This document shows positions 47,235 to 55,967 of a DNA stretch of 64,000 nt, in pieces. A program made the translations under genes and the position numbers. This DNA is from Acholeplasmatales bacterium. Its GTDB lineage: Bacteria; Bacillota_I; Bacilli_A; Acholeplasmatales; JAEDCM01. Every line of letters starts with the position of its first letter. Position 1 is the stretch's first letter. The stretch lies in NCBI GenBank assembly GCA_017961685.1, contig JAGCWW010000003.1, positions 1-64,000 of the forward strand, read 5' to 3'. Below the pieces are notes generated by a model. The model made no database searches and was not told where the DNA came from. It was given only the letters and a program-made list of their open reading frames with translations.

Positions 47235-49029
47235 ATTCATTAAAGTAGTAACTTCTAATTAAGTTATCTGAAATATCAAAGCATTTGCTTAAAATTTCCT
47301 TTTCATCTTTAGTTAAACTTCCTTTAAGTTTTCCATTAGCTAAATATGCATAACTTAAATTTGTTTTAAGTAAATTTCTTCCCATAAAGATTCTACCATC
47401 TTTATAATTAAACTTTAAATCAAACATATAAGCAAGTGTTGGTAGGGCATCTACTTGTCCACCAATTACATCTATTTTTTGTTTATCTAGCTTTTTATTA
47501 TAAACGATATATGGAACTTTATAGTCACTAGAATTACCTATAAATTCATAAGTTTTTGCTTGTTTATTTGCTAAATGTGGTGCATATTTATGAATGCCAC
47601 CATGATCTCCAGTAATAACTAAAGTTGTATTATCTAATATTCCTTCATTATCTAGTTTTAAAACAAAACTTCCAATACATTTATCAACATAATGAGCCCA
47701 GTTGATGTAATTACCAACCTTACCCATTCCTTTTAAATCAAGGTCAAAGAATTCTTCTTGTTTAGGATATGGGAAGTGTGATGAAGCTAAAACAATATGA
47801 GTATAGAACTTACTATCCTTCATCTTATAAATCTCATTATAAGCAGTATCAAGTACATGTTCATCAGCTACATATCCTACAGTTTTTTTATCTCCTGGAA
47901 TGTCATATAATTCACTATCAAAACCAATGGTTTTTGTCTCAACGGCCTGATAATTCCATTCTGAGTGTTTACTTGCATTAATATATAATGACTTATATCC
48001 TTCAAGCTTTAGTTCTTCTGCTAAACTATGATATTCACTATCCTTAAAATGGATAAAAGTAATAGGTTTATTAGTTGGTAACATACCTGTCATCATCATG
48101 ATATCACAGTCACTACTATTACCATTTTTCACCTGTTCATATAAGTCGAAATGGTAAGCATTATTAAGTAATTTATTAATGTTTGGTGTTATTTCAATAC
48201 CATTTATAGAATTACCTATAACAAAGCTTTCAATAGCTTCAAGTTGTAAAAATATTACATTGCTATCTTTTAGAATGCCACTTGAATTAGTTGAATCAAC
48301 TGCATTTAATTCATCATTTTTAAGTAAGTTTTGATAGTTTTTATAATCTTCTTTTACACTATCTTTTAGCTTTATTTTTTTACTAATAGTAATACTATCT
48401 TTTATATCAATTAAGTGATATCCAAGTGATGTATATGCAGCAACTTGATTTTCCGTATTAGTTGAATTAATTGTCTTTTTTGAATTAATTGTGGAAAAAC
48501 TAATTAATGTTAAAAAGCTAAACGTTACAAATAAAGGGCTATTTATTTTTGGATAAGTAAATAAATCTTTTTTGAAACCATAAATAAGTAAAAATATAAC
48601 AAAAGGTATATCAATAAAGAATAAAATATCAAGTATTGATACATAAATGGATGGATCTAGAAAATAATTATTTCCTTCTGCTTCACCACCAGAATTTTTG
48701 AATAACCAATAAGCTGAAGGTGCACCTTGGAAGCATCTACAATATACTAAGTCTATGACGCTAAAAATCATAATCACAATATAGATTATAAATGGATAAA
48801 TATATCTTCCCTTCTTCTTAAAGAATAGGGCAAATGATAATATAAACGATATAAATGCGATTTCAATTAATAGCTTTAAACCAGTAAAACCTAGTCCATA
48901 GAATAAATGATATCCAAAGTGATTTGAATGATGCATAAATCCTACAACTAAGGCGTTTTTTATAATTATTAGTAGATACAATAAAACTATGAAAATGGCG
49001 CTATAATGTTTCTTCAGAAACAACTTCAT
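47233..49029 (-). CDS. LtaS-like membrane sulfatase-fold enzyme with serine at the nucleophile position
   Basis: 598 residues: about five membrane helices in the first 180 residues, then an extracytoplasmic sulfatase-fold domain. FLQLEAIESF (metal-binding Glu), NGNSSDCD at the active-site loop, SSHFPYP and TGDHGGIH match the LtaS layout. In LtaS the loop reads GKTADAE with a threonine nucleophile; here a serine (about Ser305) takes its place. It probably transfers a glycerol-phosphate or similar unit from phosphatidylglycerol. ATG at 49029 follows GAAGG; the ORF overlaps the flippase-like gene by 29 bases. An in-frame GTG at 49038 is less likely. Confidence 0.82.
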   Translation of the reverse strand: MKLFLKKHYSAIFIVLLYLLIIIKNALVVGFMHHSNHFGYHLFYGLGFTGLKLLIEIAFISFILSFALFFKKKGRYIYPFIIYIVIMIFSVIDLVYCRCFQGAPSAYWLFKNSGGEAEGNNYFLDPSIYVSILDILFFIDIPFVIFLLIYGFKKDLFTYPKINSPLFVTFSFLTLISFSTINSKKTINSTNTENQVAAYTSLGYHLIDIKDSITISKKIKLKDSVKEDYKNYQNLLKNDELNAVDSTNSSGILKDSNVIFLQLEAIESFVIGNSINGIEITPNINKLLNNAYHFDLYEQVKNGNSSDCDIMMMTGMLPTNKPITFIHFKDSEYHSLAEELKLEGYKSLYINASKHSEWNYQAVETKTIGFDSELYDIPGDKKTVGYVADEHVLDTAYNEIYKMKDSKFYTHIVLASSHFPYPKQEEFFDLDLKGMGKVGNYINWAHYVDKCIGSFVLKLDNEGILDNTTLVITGDHGGIHKYAPHLANKQAKTYEFIGNSSDYKVPYIVYNKKLDKQKIDVIGGQVDALPTLAYMFDLKFNYKDGRIFMGRNLLKTNLSYAYLANGKLKGSLTKDEKEILSKCFDISDNLIRSYYFNE

Positions 49030-50086
49030 TATTTTCACCTTCTTCTTTAGTTTCTTTCTTCTTCTTTCCAGTAAATGTTACAAACATAGTTGTTACACCT
49101 GATACAATGATTAAGAAATAATAGCTTATTCCTCTAACCATCATTAAGGCAGCTTTACCTAAATCACCAGGATAGATTTCTTCATATAGGCCCATGAATG
49201 TTGCTTCATAAGCACCTACACCTCCAGGGATTGGGAAGGAATCTGCAACTAATGCTATAACAGTTTGTACGGCTATAATGTATATAAATGAATATTCAGG
49301 TAAATCAAAACCTGCTTTTAAACCTAAATATATAAAATAGCCCGTTGAGAAAGTCGCAATTCTTTTTAATATACAAAGTAGTAAAACAATAAAGGAAATA
49401 AATAAGTGTTCTTTTACAAACTTATTGCTTTCTTTAAAATCTTTAATACTACGTCTTAATTTTCTAATCTTTTTATATGGTTTTTTAACTAAACCTTTTT
49501 TATGTAATCTAAGTATTGTTTTAGTACTTGTTCTATATACAACCCCCCCCATAAACATACATACTATAGAAATACTTGCGATAATTAAGTTGCATATAAT
49601 ACCAAATATAATTAAAGCAACTTGCCACCAACTATCCGCAATAAATAAACCTCTATAAAGTATAACAGCTAATATAGCCATTAAAATTAGGGCTAATTTA
49701 TTTAAAAATGAATACAATAATACCATTGTAGTAGTCTTACTTGCTGGTAGGTTACGCTTACTCATTTCATAGATCATGATAGGTTGTCCACCTACAGCAA
49801 ATGGCGTTATTTGGGAAAAAAACAAATCTATACTACAATAACCGAAGCCTTGTAAGGTATTAAATTTCATCTTAAAGCTATGTGTCATAACTTTATAACA
49901 CAAGCCTTGAATATATGTTTGTAAAAAGACCATTGAAAGTGCTAAAACAAAGAACCAGGGGTTCATCTTACTAAAATTATTACCTAGTTCGTTAAAGTCA
50001 CAATCTCTTAAAAGAAAGTAAAATGATAGTACATATATTAATATTAAAACTAGAGGTTTCCATATTTTTTTAAATACCTTTTTCAC
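49001..50086 (-). CDS. Lysylphosphatidylglycerol synthase TM-domain (UPF0104) family protein
   Basis: 361 residues with about eight membrane helices, related to the membrane half of MprF and to YbhN/AglD proteins (LSFYFLLRDCDFNELG, TPFAVGGQPIMIYEMS, DSFPIPGGVGAYEATFMG, which are the conserved loops). It lacks the cytosolic aminoacyl-transferase domain, so it is likely a lipid flippase or lipid-binding protein. The C-terminus is highly charged. A run of eight Gs lies in its coding strand (49550-49543, codons for MGGV). It lies between pssA and the LtaS-like gene, fitting a role in membrane lipid or teichoic acid handling. Confidence 0.82.
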   Translation of the reverse strand: MKKVFKKIWKPLVLILIYVLSFYFLLRDCDFNELGNNFSKMNPWFFVLALSMVFLQTYIQGLCYKVMTHSFKMKFNTLQGFGYCSIDLFFSQITPFAVGGQPIMIYEMSKRNLPASKTTTMVLLYSFLNKLALILMAILAVILYRGLFIADSWWQVALIIFGIICNLIIASISIVCMFMGGVVYRTSTKTILRLHKKGLVKKPYKKIRKLRRSIKDFKESNKFVKEHLFISFIVLLLCILKRIATFSTGYFIYLGLKAGFDLPEYSFIYIIAVQTVIALVADSFPIPGGVGAYEATFMGLYEEIYPGDLGKAALMMVRGISYYFLIIVSGVTTMFVTFTGKKKKETKEEGENNEVVSEETL

Positions 50087-50115
50087 TTTCTCACTTCCTT
50101 TAAAGAGTTAATTAA

Positions 50116-50745
50116 TTAAAATACATTACATTTTCTTAAAATTAAGAATGTTAATATGATAGCACCGAAAACAACCATGGCAATAACCATAGGTAATTTT
50201 GGCTTTTTAATATGAATTCTTACAACAAATAAAGTACCTATTAGAATTAAGAAGCCCATATAAACTAATTGGAACCAATCACCTAAGTCTTCAGCAAATA
50301 TAACTATTAATGGAAATATTAATGCTGAAGTTGTAATAGGTAAGCCAACAAAGCCTGTATTTGCTCCGCCTTCACTAGACATTCTTTCATCTTCTAGCAC
50401 GTTAAAGTATGCTAGTCTAACTAAGCCGCATAATACGAAAAGCGCTAGAATAACCCATTGATACCATCTATGTAGACCAATAGAGTAACCTATAGCTGCA
50501 GGTAAAACACCAAATGCAACTAAGTCTGCTAGTGAATCAATTTGCATACCAAATTTCTTCTCTCTATCTGTTCTATTTTTCTTTGTTCTTGCAACCTTAC
50601 CATCAAATAAATCCAAGAAACCAGAAATAAGTAAGCACATTGCAGCTGCGAAATAGTTTCCATCAGCAGCAAAGCCTACACCTATTACAGCAGATATTAA
50701 ACTAAAATAAGTTAAATATACTGTATATCCCCAATATCCAACCAT
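50116..50745 (-). CDS. pssA: CDP-diacylglycerol-serine O-phosphatidyltransferase
   Basis: 209 residues of the CDP-alcohol phosphatidyltransferase family: DLFDGKVARTKKN followed by FGMQIDSLADLVAFGVLPA, the split DG-x2-AR-x-G-x3-D-x3-D active site with the spacing of phosphatidylserine synthases. About six membrane helices. Product PssA is favoured over PgsA by the DSLADLVAFG segment. No psd decarboxylase lies adjacent. The ATG at 50745 follows AGAGGTG; the in-frame GTG at 50754 is part of that site. Confidence 0.87.
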   Translation of the reverse strand: MVGYWGYTVYLTYFSLISAVIGVGFAADGNYFAAAMCLLISGFLDLFDGKVARTKKNRTDREKKFGMQIDSLADLVAFGVLPAAIGYSIGLHRWYQWVILALFVLCGLVRLAYFNVLEDERMSSEGGANTGFVGLPITTSALIFPLIVIFAEDLGDWFQLVYMGFLILIGTLFVVRIHIKKPKLPMVIAMVVFGAIILTFLILRKCNVF

Positions 50746-50763
50746 AAAATTCACCTCTTTGTG

Positions 50764-50964
50764 TTAGTGTTTCTTTTGGAATTTTCCATCTTTTGTCTTA
50801 ATAGAAACACTTGCATTTTGATTTTTAGCTAAAACTTTAAGTCTTGCTTCAGCTTCTGCTTTTGTTTTAAATGTTTGGATAACTTTATCGCTTCCTTGAA
50901 GCTTTATGATCCACATTTTATCTTCTTTTCTATTTGACAAATAATATTTCTTTGCATCAGCCAT
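50764..50964 (-). CDS. DUF2188-like small protein
   Basis: 66 residues, basic, soluble. The core WIIKLQGSDKVIQTFKTKAE and the Lys-rich end resemble the DUF2188 family of short proteins of unknown function. The start overlaps rluD by 8 bases. Confidence 0.65.
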   Translation of the reverse strand: MADAKKYYLSNRKEDKMWIIKLQGSDKVIQTFKTKAEAEARLKVLAKNQNASVSIKTKDGKFQKKH

Positions 50965-51874
50965 TGATCTTCTCTCCTTTCCTTAATTTTTCTAATATAT
51001 CTTTAAAATTATCTGGAAGTTCACTATCGAATTCTAGATATTTATTAGTTCTTGGATGATTAAAACCAATAATTTTGGCATGTAAATACTGTCCAGTATT
51101 TCCTATTTGTTTTTTTGGTCCATATAATGGATCACCAACAAGTGGATGTCCAATATACTTCATATGAACTCTAATTTGATGAGTTCTACCTGTTTCTAAC
51201 CTACACTCAACTAAAGTATAACCATCAAATCTTTCTAAGACAGTAAAGTTAGTTACAGCAGGCTTACCGCCTTCAACTACTGCCATCTTTTTCCTATCTA
51301 ATTTATCTCTACCTATAGGTGCATTGATTCTTCCTTTAGATTCTTCAATAATTCCATAAACTAAAGCAATATATACACGTGTAGTAGTTTTATTCATTAA
51401 TTGTTGCACTAATGAATTGTGCGCAAAATCGTTTTTGGCAACCATTAATAAACCTGATGTATCTTTATCTATTCTATGTACAATTCCTGGCCTGTTTACG
51501 CCATTTATACCACTTAAATCCTTTATCTGATACATTAGTCCATTAACTAAAGTTTTTTCTTTTGTTGTTAGTGTTGGATGTACTATTAAGCCTTGAGGCT
51601 TATTAACAACTAACACATCAGAATCCTCATAAACAATATCTAAATTCATGTTTACAGGTTCTAAATCATAATCTTCATCAAAAGGAATACTAACGATTAT
51701 TAAATCATTTTCCTTAACTTTATAATTTGCTTTGACTAATTTTTCATTTACGGTGATTAATTCATTATCTAATAAATTTTGTATCTTATTGCGTGATAGT
51801 GTAGTGTGACTAGCTAGATATTTATCTATTCTTTCTCCAGCCTCATCAACTATAATTTCAATTTCTTCTTTCAT
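50957..51874 (-). CDS. rluD: RluD-family rRNA pseudouridine synthase
   Basis: 305 residues. An N-terminal S4 RNA-binding domain (ERIDKYLASHTTLSRNKIQN) precedes an RluA/RluD-type catalytic domain with GIVHRIDKDTSGLLMVAK (catalytic Asp), TGRTHQIRVH and the HPLVGDPLYG stretch. It modifies uridines in 23S rRNA. It follows lspA by one base, the common lspA-rluD pairing of Bacillota. Confidence 0.92.
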   Translation of the reverse strand: MKEEIEIIVDEAGERIDKYLASHTTLSRNKIQNLLDNELITVNEKLVKANYKVKENDLIIVSIPFDEDYDLEPVNMNLDIVYEDSDVLVVNKPQGLIVHPTLTTKEKTLVNGLMYQIKDLSGINGVNRPGIVHRIDKDTSGLLMVAKNDFAHNSLVQQLMNKTTTRVYIALVYGIIEESKGRINAPIGRDKLDRKKMAVVEGGKPAVTNFTVLERFDGYTLVECRLETGRTHQIRVHMKYIGHPLVGDPLYGPKKQIGNTGQYLHAKIIGFNHPRTNKYLEFDSELPDNFKDILEKLRKGEKING

Positions 51875-51875
51875 T

Positions 51876-52457
51876 TTATTCCTCTACTTTTATAGTATCT
51901 TCATCATTTTCTACAGTTTCTTCTTGATTTTCTTCAATCAATTCTTCTTTTGGTTCATCAACTAATTCTTCATTAGTTGTTTCATCTTCATCTTTATTTA
52001 AGAAAACCATGTCTATAATGAATAGGAAGAATCCAATAACAAGTAAGATATCTGCGAAATTAAACACTGGGAAATCATAACCAAATATGATGAAATCTAA
52101 ATAATCAGTTACACTTCTAAAGAATATTCTATCGATTAAATTACCTATTGTACCACTTATAACCATTACTAAGCTTATAGAAAATATCAACTTAGCTTTA
52201 AAATTAATTTTACGGTACATATAAATAAAGAATCCAAGAATTATAATAGATACAATTATTAGAATTACAGTGTAGCCTGAGAAACCTCCCCAAGCAGCAC
52301 CAGTGTTTTCAACATGAGAGAAATAAAAGAAATTACCTATGATAGTTATAGATTTACCAACTTCCATATTAACTCTAACAATTATTTTAATTAATTGATC
52401 GATTAAAATGCCTAAAATGATAAAACCTATACCAAGAATAATATCTTTCTTCTTCAA
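51876..52457 (-). CDS. lspA: Lipoprotein signal peptidase (signal peptidase II)
   Basis: About 193 residues, four membrane helices. NTGAAWG, GNLIDR and FNFADI carry the conserved Asn and the two catalytic aspartates of this membrane aspartic protease. It cleaves prolipoproteins such as PotD, the phosphatase and the 1259-residue surface protein here. After the last helix there is an unusual 40-residue acidic tail of mostly Glu, Asp and Asn. The start is uncertain: a TTG at 52457 is 8 bases after GGGTGG, while in-frame GTGs at 52466 and 52469 overlap that site. It overlaps the preceding gene's TGA. Confidence 0.9.
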   Translation of the reverse strand: MKKKDIILGIGFIILGILIDQLIKIIVRVNMEVGKSITIIGNFFYFSHVENTGAAWGGFSGYTVILIIVSIIILGFFIYMYRKINFKAKLIFSISLVMVISGTIGNLIDRIFFRSVTDYLDFIIFGYDFPVFNFADILLVIGFFLFIIDMVFLNKDEDETTNEELVDEPKEELIEENQEETVENDEDTIKVEE

Positions 52458-52462
52458 TATAA

Positions 52463-52822
52463 TCACCACCCAAAGCTAAACATTAAAATGATAAATGCAA
52501 CAATAGCAACTATACTTACTATTGATATATCAACTACTCTTATATAGAATAAATTGACGTTTTTCGCATCACTATTATAGCTTTCTAATACTTTATCTTT
52601 AAAATAAAGCATTAAATAAATCCAAAATAGTGTTACGACTAATAATAAACACATAATTATTGTGAAATAACGATTTAAATAAAGCAAATTAAGTAATGGT
52701 AGATAAGCTATTAAAGAGATTAGAAAGGCTAAAATACCGGCAAATAAATAAGCTTTTAAAACTTCATATGGTTTAAAATATAATTTCTTATAGTTATCCA
52801 TTTCCTTATTGTATTTTCTCAT
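52463..52822 (-). CDS. Small membrane protein, unknown
   Basis: 119 residues with three predicted membrane helices (about 24-46, 54-74 and 93-117) and a charged N-terminus. I recognise no domain. Its ATG overlaps the Lon-like gene's stop by 4 bases and its stop overlaps the lspA start region. Confidence 0.6.
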   Translation of the reverse strand: MRKYNKEMDNYKKLYFKPYEVLKAYLFAGILAFLISLIAYLPLLNLLYLNRYFTIIMCLLLVVTLFWIYLMLYFKDKVLESYNSDAKNVNLFYIRVVDISIVSIVAIVAFIILMFSFGW

Positions 52823-53742
52823 TCTAAAGCCCTCAAATACATTATGGCATCATTTATATTATCTACATAAAAGATAACCATATTTGTACTCATTTTCTTT
52901 CTTGCTTCTTCAGCTTCTTCTTTATTTTCTTTTGGTACAAAGAAGATATCACAGTTATTATACATTGCTGTAAATAACTTAATATCTACACAGCCTATAG
53001 CTCCAACATTACCATCTTCATCAATAGTTCCAGTACCAGCAATTTTATAATCTCTAGCTAAGTTTTCTTCAACTAGATCATCATAAAGCTTAAGTGCTTG
53101 CATAAATCCAGCACTTGGTCCTTCATTATTTGATGCATAAACTTTAATTTTATCGTTATTTATTTCATAATAGCCATACTCTAAATTAATTAGCTTTAAA
53201 TCATCACTTGTTAGAGTTACGCTCATCTTTTCATTACTTCTTAAGATTTCTACTACTCCATTATTTAAATTATTTACACATTCTTCATAACTACTACCTA
53301 ATATAACATCACCTATGTTTAATTTATCTGTTTTTGAGTAATATACATAAGTTCCTAAGTATTTATAATCTAAATCTACTCCTGCCTCATTATATGCGGC
53401 AATAATAGATTGATAAATAGCGCTATTATGCTCTATTATTCCTCTTAGGGAATCTTCTTTATTAGTAATAGTCTTACTTTTTTTATAAGTTTTTGAATCC
53501 TCTAAATAATCAAAAACAAATTTTTGGAATGGAGTAATACTATTTAAATAGCTTACACTTGTTGAATAATAATTATTTGATTTATCAGGTGTATCTATTT
53601 CAATAACATCATTTACATTATCAACATTGCCTGGAATGTAAGCAACATAATCAATTTTGATTGTTGTAATGCAAATAATAAATATTAATAATAAGCCTAA
53701 AATGATAAACAAGAACTTGAATTTCTTGAGTATATTAATCAT
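52819..53742 (-). CDS. Membrane-anchored Lon-like (S16) serine protease
   Basis: 307 residues. One N-terminal membrane helix (FLFIILGLLLIFIICITT), a YlbL-type middle with possible PDZ region (about 110-180, LNIGDVILG), and a C-terminal Lon protease domain: catalytic Ser in NEGPSAGFMQAL and the partner Lys in GCVDIKLF, after the TGTIDEDGNVGAIG strand. The active site faces outside, unlike ATP-dependent Lon. The substrate is unknown. It overlaps comEB by 8 bases. Confidence 0.87.
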   Translation of the reverse strand: MINILKKFKFLFIILGLLLIFIICITTIKIDYVAYIPGNVDNVNDVIEIDTPDKSNNYYSTSVSYLNSITPFQKFVFDYLEDSKTYKKSKTITNKEDSLRGIIEHNSAIYQSIIAAYNEAGVDLDYKYLGTYVYYSKTDKLNIGDVILGSSYEECVNNLNNGVVEILRSNEKMSVTLTSDDLKLINLEYGYYEINNDKIKVYASNNEGPSAGFMQALKLYDDLVEENLARDYKIAGTGTIDEDGNVGAIGCVDIKLFTAMYNNCDIFFVPKENKEEAEEARKKMSTNMVIFYVDNINDAIMYLRALE

Positions 53743-54205
53743 TTTCTAAAGATACCTTGATTTTATCAATCTTTTTGTAGCTAATACCTGCAGCATCAAG
53801 CATCTTCTTACTTGCGATATCTCCATCAGTACCATTATATTTATCATCCATATAAACGATATGCTTGATACCTGATTGAATAATTACTTTAGCACATTCA
53901 TTGCATGGAAATAAGCTAACATATAGTGTTGCACCTTCAAGTTTACTGCTAGAATTAAGTATTGCATTAACTTCAGCATGTACAACATAAGCATACTTTG
54001 TAGTTAAGAAACTACCTTCTCTTTCCCAAGGGAATACTTTATCTTCGCATCCTTTAGGGAAACCATTATATCCAATTCCAATGATTCTTTTTTCATTATT
54101 AACAATACAAGCACCAACTTGTGTTGATGGATCTTTACTACGCTTTGCAGATAGTAAAGCTACTCCCATAAAATATTCATCCCATGAAATATAATCAGTT
54201 CTCAT
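53735..54205 (-). CDS. comEB: dCMP deaminase family protein
   Basis: 156 residues. The zinc site of cytidine/deoxycytidylate deaminases is seen in VHAEVNAIL (His, catalytic Glu) and PCNECAKVI (two Cys). SWDEYFMGVALLSAKRSKDPSTQVGA is the typical dCMP deaminase opening. It turns dCMP to dUMP for thymidylate synthesis, complementing the pyrimidine operon. It starts 34 bases after aspS with no terminator between. Confidence 0.92.
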   Translation of the reverse strand: MRTDYISWDEYFMGVALLSAKRSKDPSTQVGACIVNNEKRIIGIGYNGFPKGCEDKVFPWEREGSFLTTKYAYVVHAEVNAILNSSSKLEGATLYVSLFPCNECAKVIIQSGIKHIVYMDDKYNGTDGDIASKKMLDAAGISYKKIDKIKVSLEND

Positions 54206-54239
54206 AATTTATTCCTCCTAAGCTTATTAGTTTTAATTT

Positions 54240-55967
54240 TTAAGATTTTCTTACATCAATATGAACATCAATTAATTGTTTTTCTTCTACACTTGATGGA
54301 GATTCACACATTAAATCTCTAGCAGATTGTGTTTTAGGGAAGGCAACAACATCTTTGATGTTATCTGTATTTGTCATAATCATTGTGATTCTTTCTAAGC
54401 CCATACCAATTCCTCCATGAGGTGGTGTACCATATTTTAAGGCTTCAGTGAAGAATCCAAACTTATTCTTGATATCTTCATCAGTTAATCCAAGTGTTTC
54501 AAACATTAATTTTTGAACATCTTGGTTATAAATTCTTAAACTTCCACTACCAAGTTCATATCCATTTAATACAATGTCATAAGCATTTGCATAACATTTT
54601 TCTGGATTAGTCTTCATATATTGTAAGCATTCATCCTTAGGTGCAGTGAATGGATGAGTTGAAGCATACCAGCGGTTATCTTCTTCACTCCATTCAAATA
54701 CTGGCCAATCTACAATCCAAGCAAATTCAAATCTATTTGGATCAAGTAATCCTTCTTTTTTCGCAATAAAGCTACGAAGTGCACCAAGTGAGATTTGAAC
54801 AATCTTTAGCTTACCATAAGTAATTAGAATTAAATCTCCTTCTTTTAAGTTTAGTTGAGATATAATTTCTTTTTGTTTTGCTTCATCTAAGAATTTCATA
54901 ATAGAACCAGATAATTCATTATTTTGATATCTTAAATAAGCAAGTCCTTTTGCTTTATATTTTTTAGCCAAATTAGTTAATTCATCTAAGTTCTTTCTAG
55001 TGTATGAATTAGCATTTTCAACCTTTATACCTTTAATAGCTCCACCAGCCATAAATTCGATATGATTAAATAGATTAGCACAATCAAATAATACCATACC
55101 AAATCTTAAATCTGGCTTGTCTGAGCCATAAGTATCCATACTATCTTCATAACTAATTCTTCTAAATGGTGTTTTTAAATCTACATTTAAAATCTTTTTA
55201 AAGACATGTTTAAACATACCTTCAATAATTGTTTGAATTTCTTCAGCATTTAAGAATGATGTTTCAACATCGATTTGTGTGAATTCTGGTTGTCTATCAG
55301 CACGTAAGTCTTCATCTCTAAAGCATCTAGCAATTTGGAAGTACTTTTCAAATCCGGCAATCATATATAATTGCTTAAAGATTTGAGGAGATTGTGGTAG
55401 AGCATAGAATTCACCTTCATATAGACGTGAAGGTACTAGATAGTCTCTTGCTCCTTCTGGTGTTGATTTAGCAAGAATTGGAGTTTCAAGCTCTAAGAAA
55501 TCTTGACTAATCATATATTCTCTAATTGCTTGAGTAATTTTAGATTTAGTGATAAAGAATTTTTGCATACAAGGTCTACGTAAATCTAGGTAACGATATT
55601 TTAATCTTGTATCTTCTAGTGCATCAGTATTATCAGCAATAATAATTGGTGGTTGAATTGATGTATTTAAGATTTTTAATTCAATACAATCAATTTCAAT
55701 ATCTCCTGTAGGAAGATCTTTATTTTTGCTTTCACGTTCAATAACTTTACCTTTAACTTGAATAACATATTCATTTTTTAGTTGGTTAGCTACTTCATAA
55801 TTAGCATTATCTGGTTTAACAGCAATTTGAGTTATACCAAATTTATCTCTAATATCGATAAAGATTAAACCTCCAAGGTTTCTTTTTTTAGCAACCCAAC
55901 CTTTAAGTTCAACTATTTTATTAACATCTGTAATTCTTAATTCTCCATTATTATGTGTTCTATTCAT
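54240..55967 (-). CDS. aspS: Aspartyl-tRNA synthetase
   Basis: 575 residues, class II synthetase of the bacterial type. An N-terminal OB anticodon-binding domain (VAKKRNLGGLIFIDIRDKFGI) is followed by motif 2 (CFRDEDLRADRQPEFTQID), the GAD insertion (about 280-400) and motif 3 (GIGMGLERI). The ATG at 55967 follows CGAAGGAA and overlaps the hisS stop; the longer reading to 56033 is a frame shadow of the hisS cysteine tail. It is in the classical hisS-aspS pair. Confidence 0.96.
   Translation of the reverse strand: MNRTHNNGELRITDVNKIVELKGWVAKKRNLGGLIFIDIRDKFGITQIAVKPDNANYEVANQLKNEYVIQVKGKVIERESKNKDLPTGDIEIDCIELKILNTSIQPPIIIADNTDALEDTRLKYRYLDLRRPCMQKFFITKSKITQAIREYMISQDFLELETPILAKSTPEGARDYLVPSRLYEGEFYALPQSPQIFKQLYMIAGFEKYFQIARCFRDEDLRADRQPEFTQIDVETSFLNAEEIQTIIEGMFKHVFKKILNVDLKTPFRRISYEDSMDTYGSDKPDLRFGMVLFDCANLFNHIEFMAGGAIKGIKVENANSYTRKNLDELTNLAKKYKAKGLAYLRYQNNELSGSIMKFLDEAKQKEIISQLNLKEGDLILITYGKLKIVQISLGALRSFIAKKEGLLDPNRFEFAWIVDWPVFEWSEEDNRWYASTHPFTAPKDECLQYMKTNPEKCYANAYDIVLNGYELGSGSLRIYNQDVQKLMFETLGLTDEDIKNKFGFFTEALKYGTPPHGGIGMGLERITMIMTNTDNIKDVVAFPKTQSARDLMCESPSSVEEKQLIDVHIDVRKS

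Noticed and set aside
52463-52465. TGA read as Trp (Mollicutes code)
   Set aside because: TGA follows a TGG Trp codon and ends the gene at the expected overlap with lspA; all other genes read well with the standard code.
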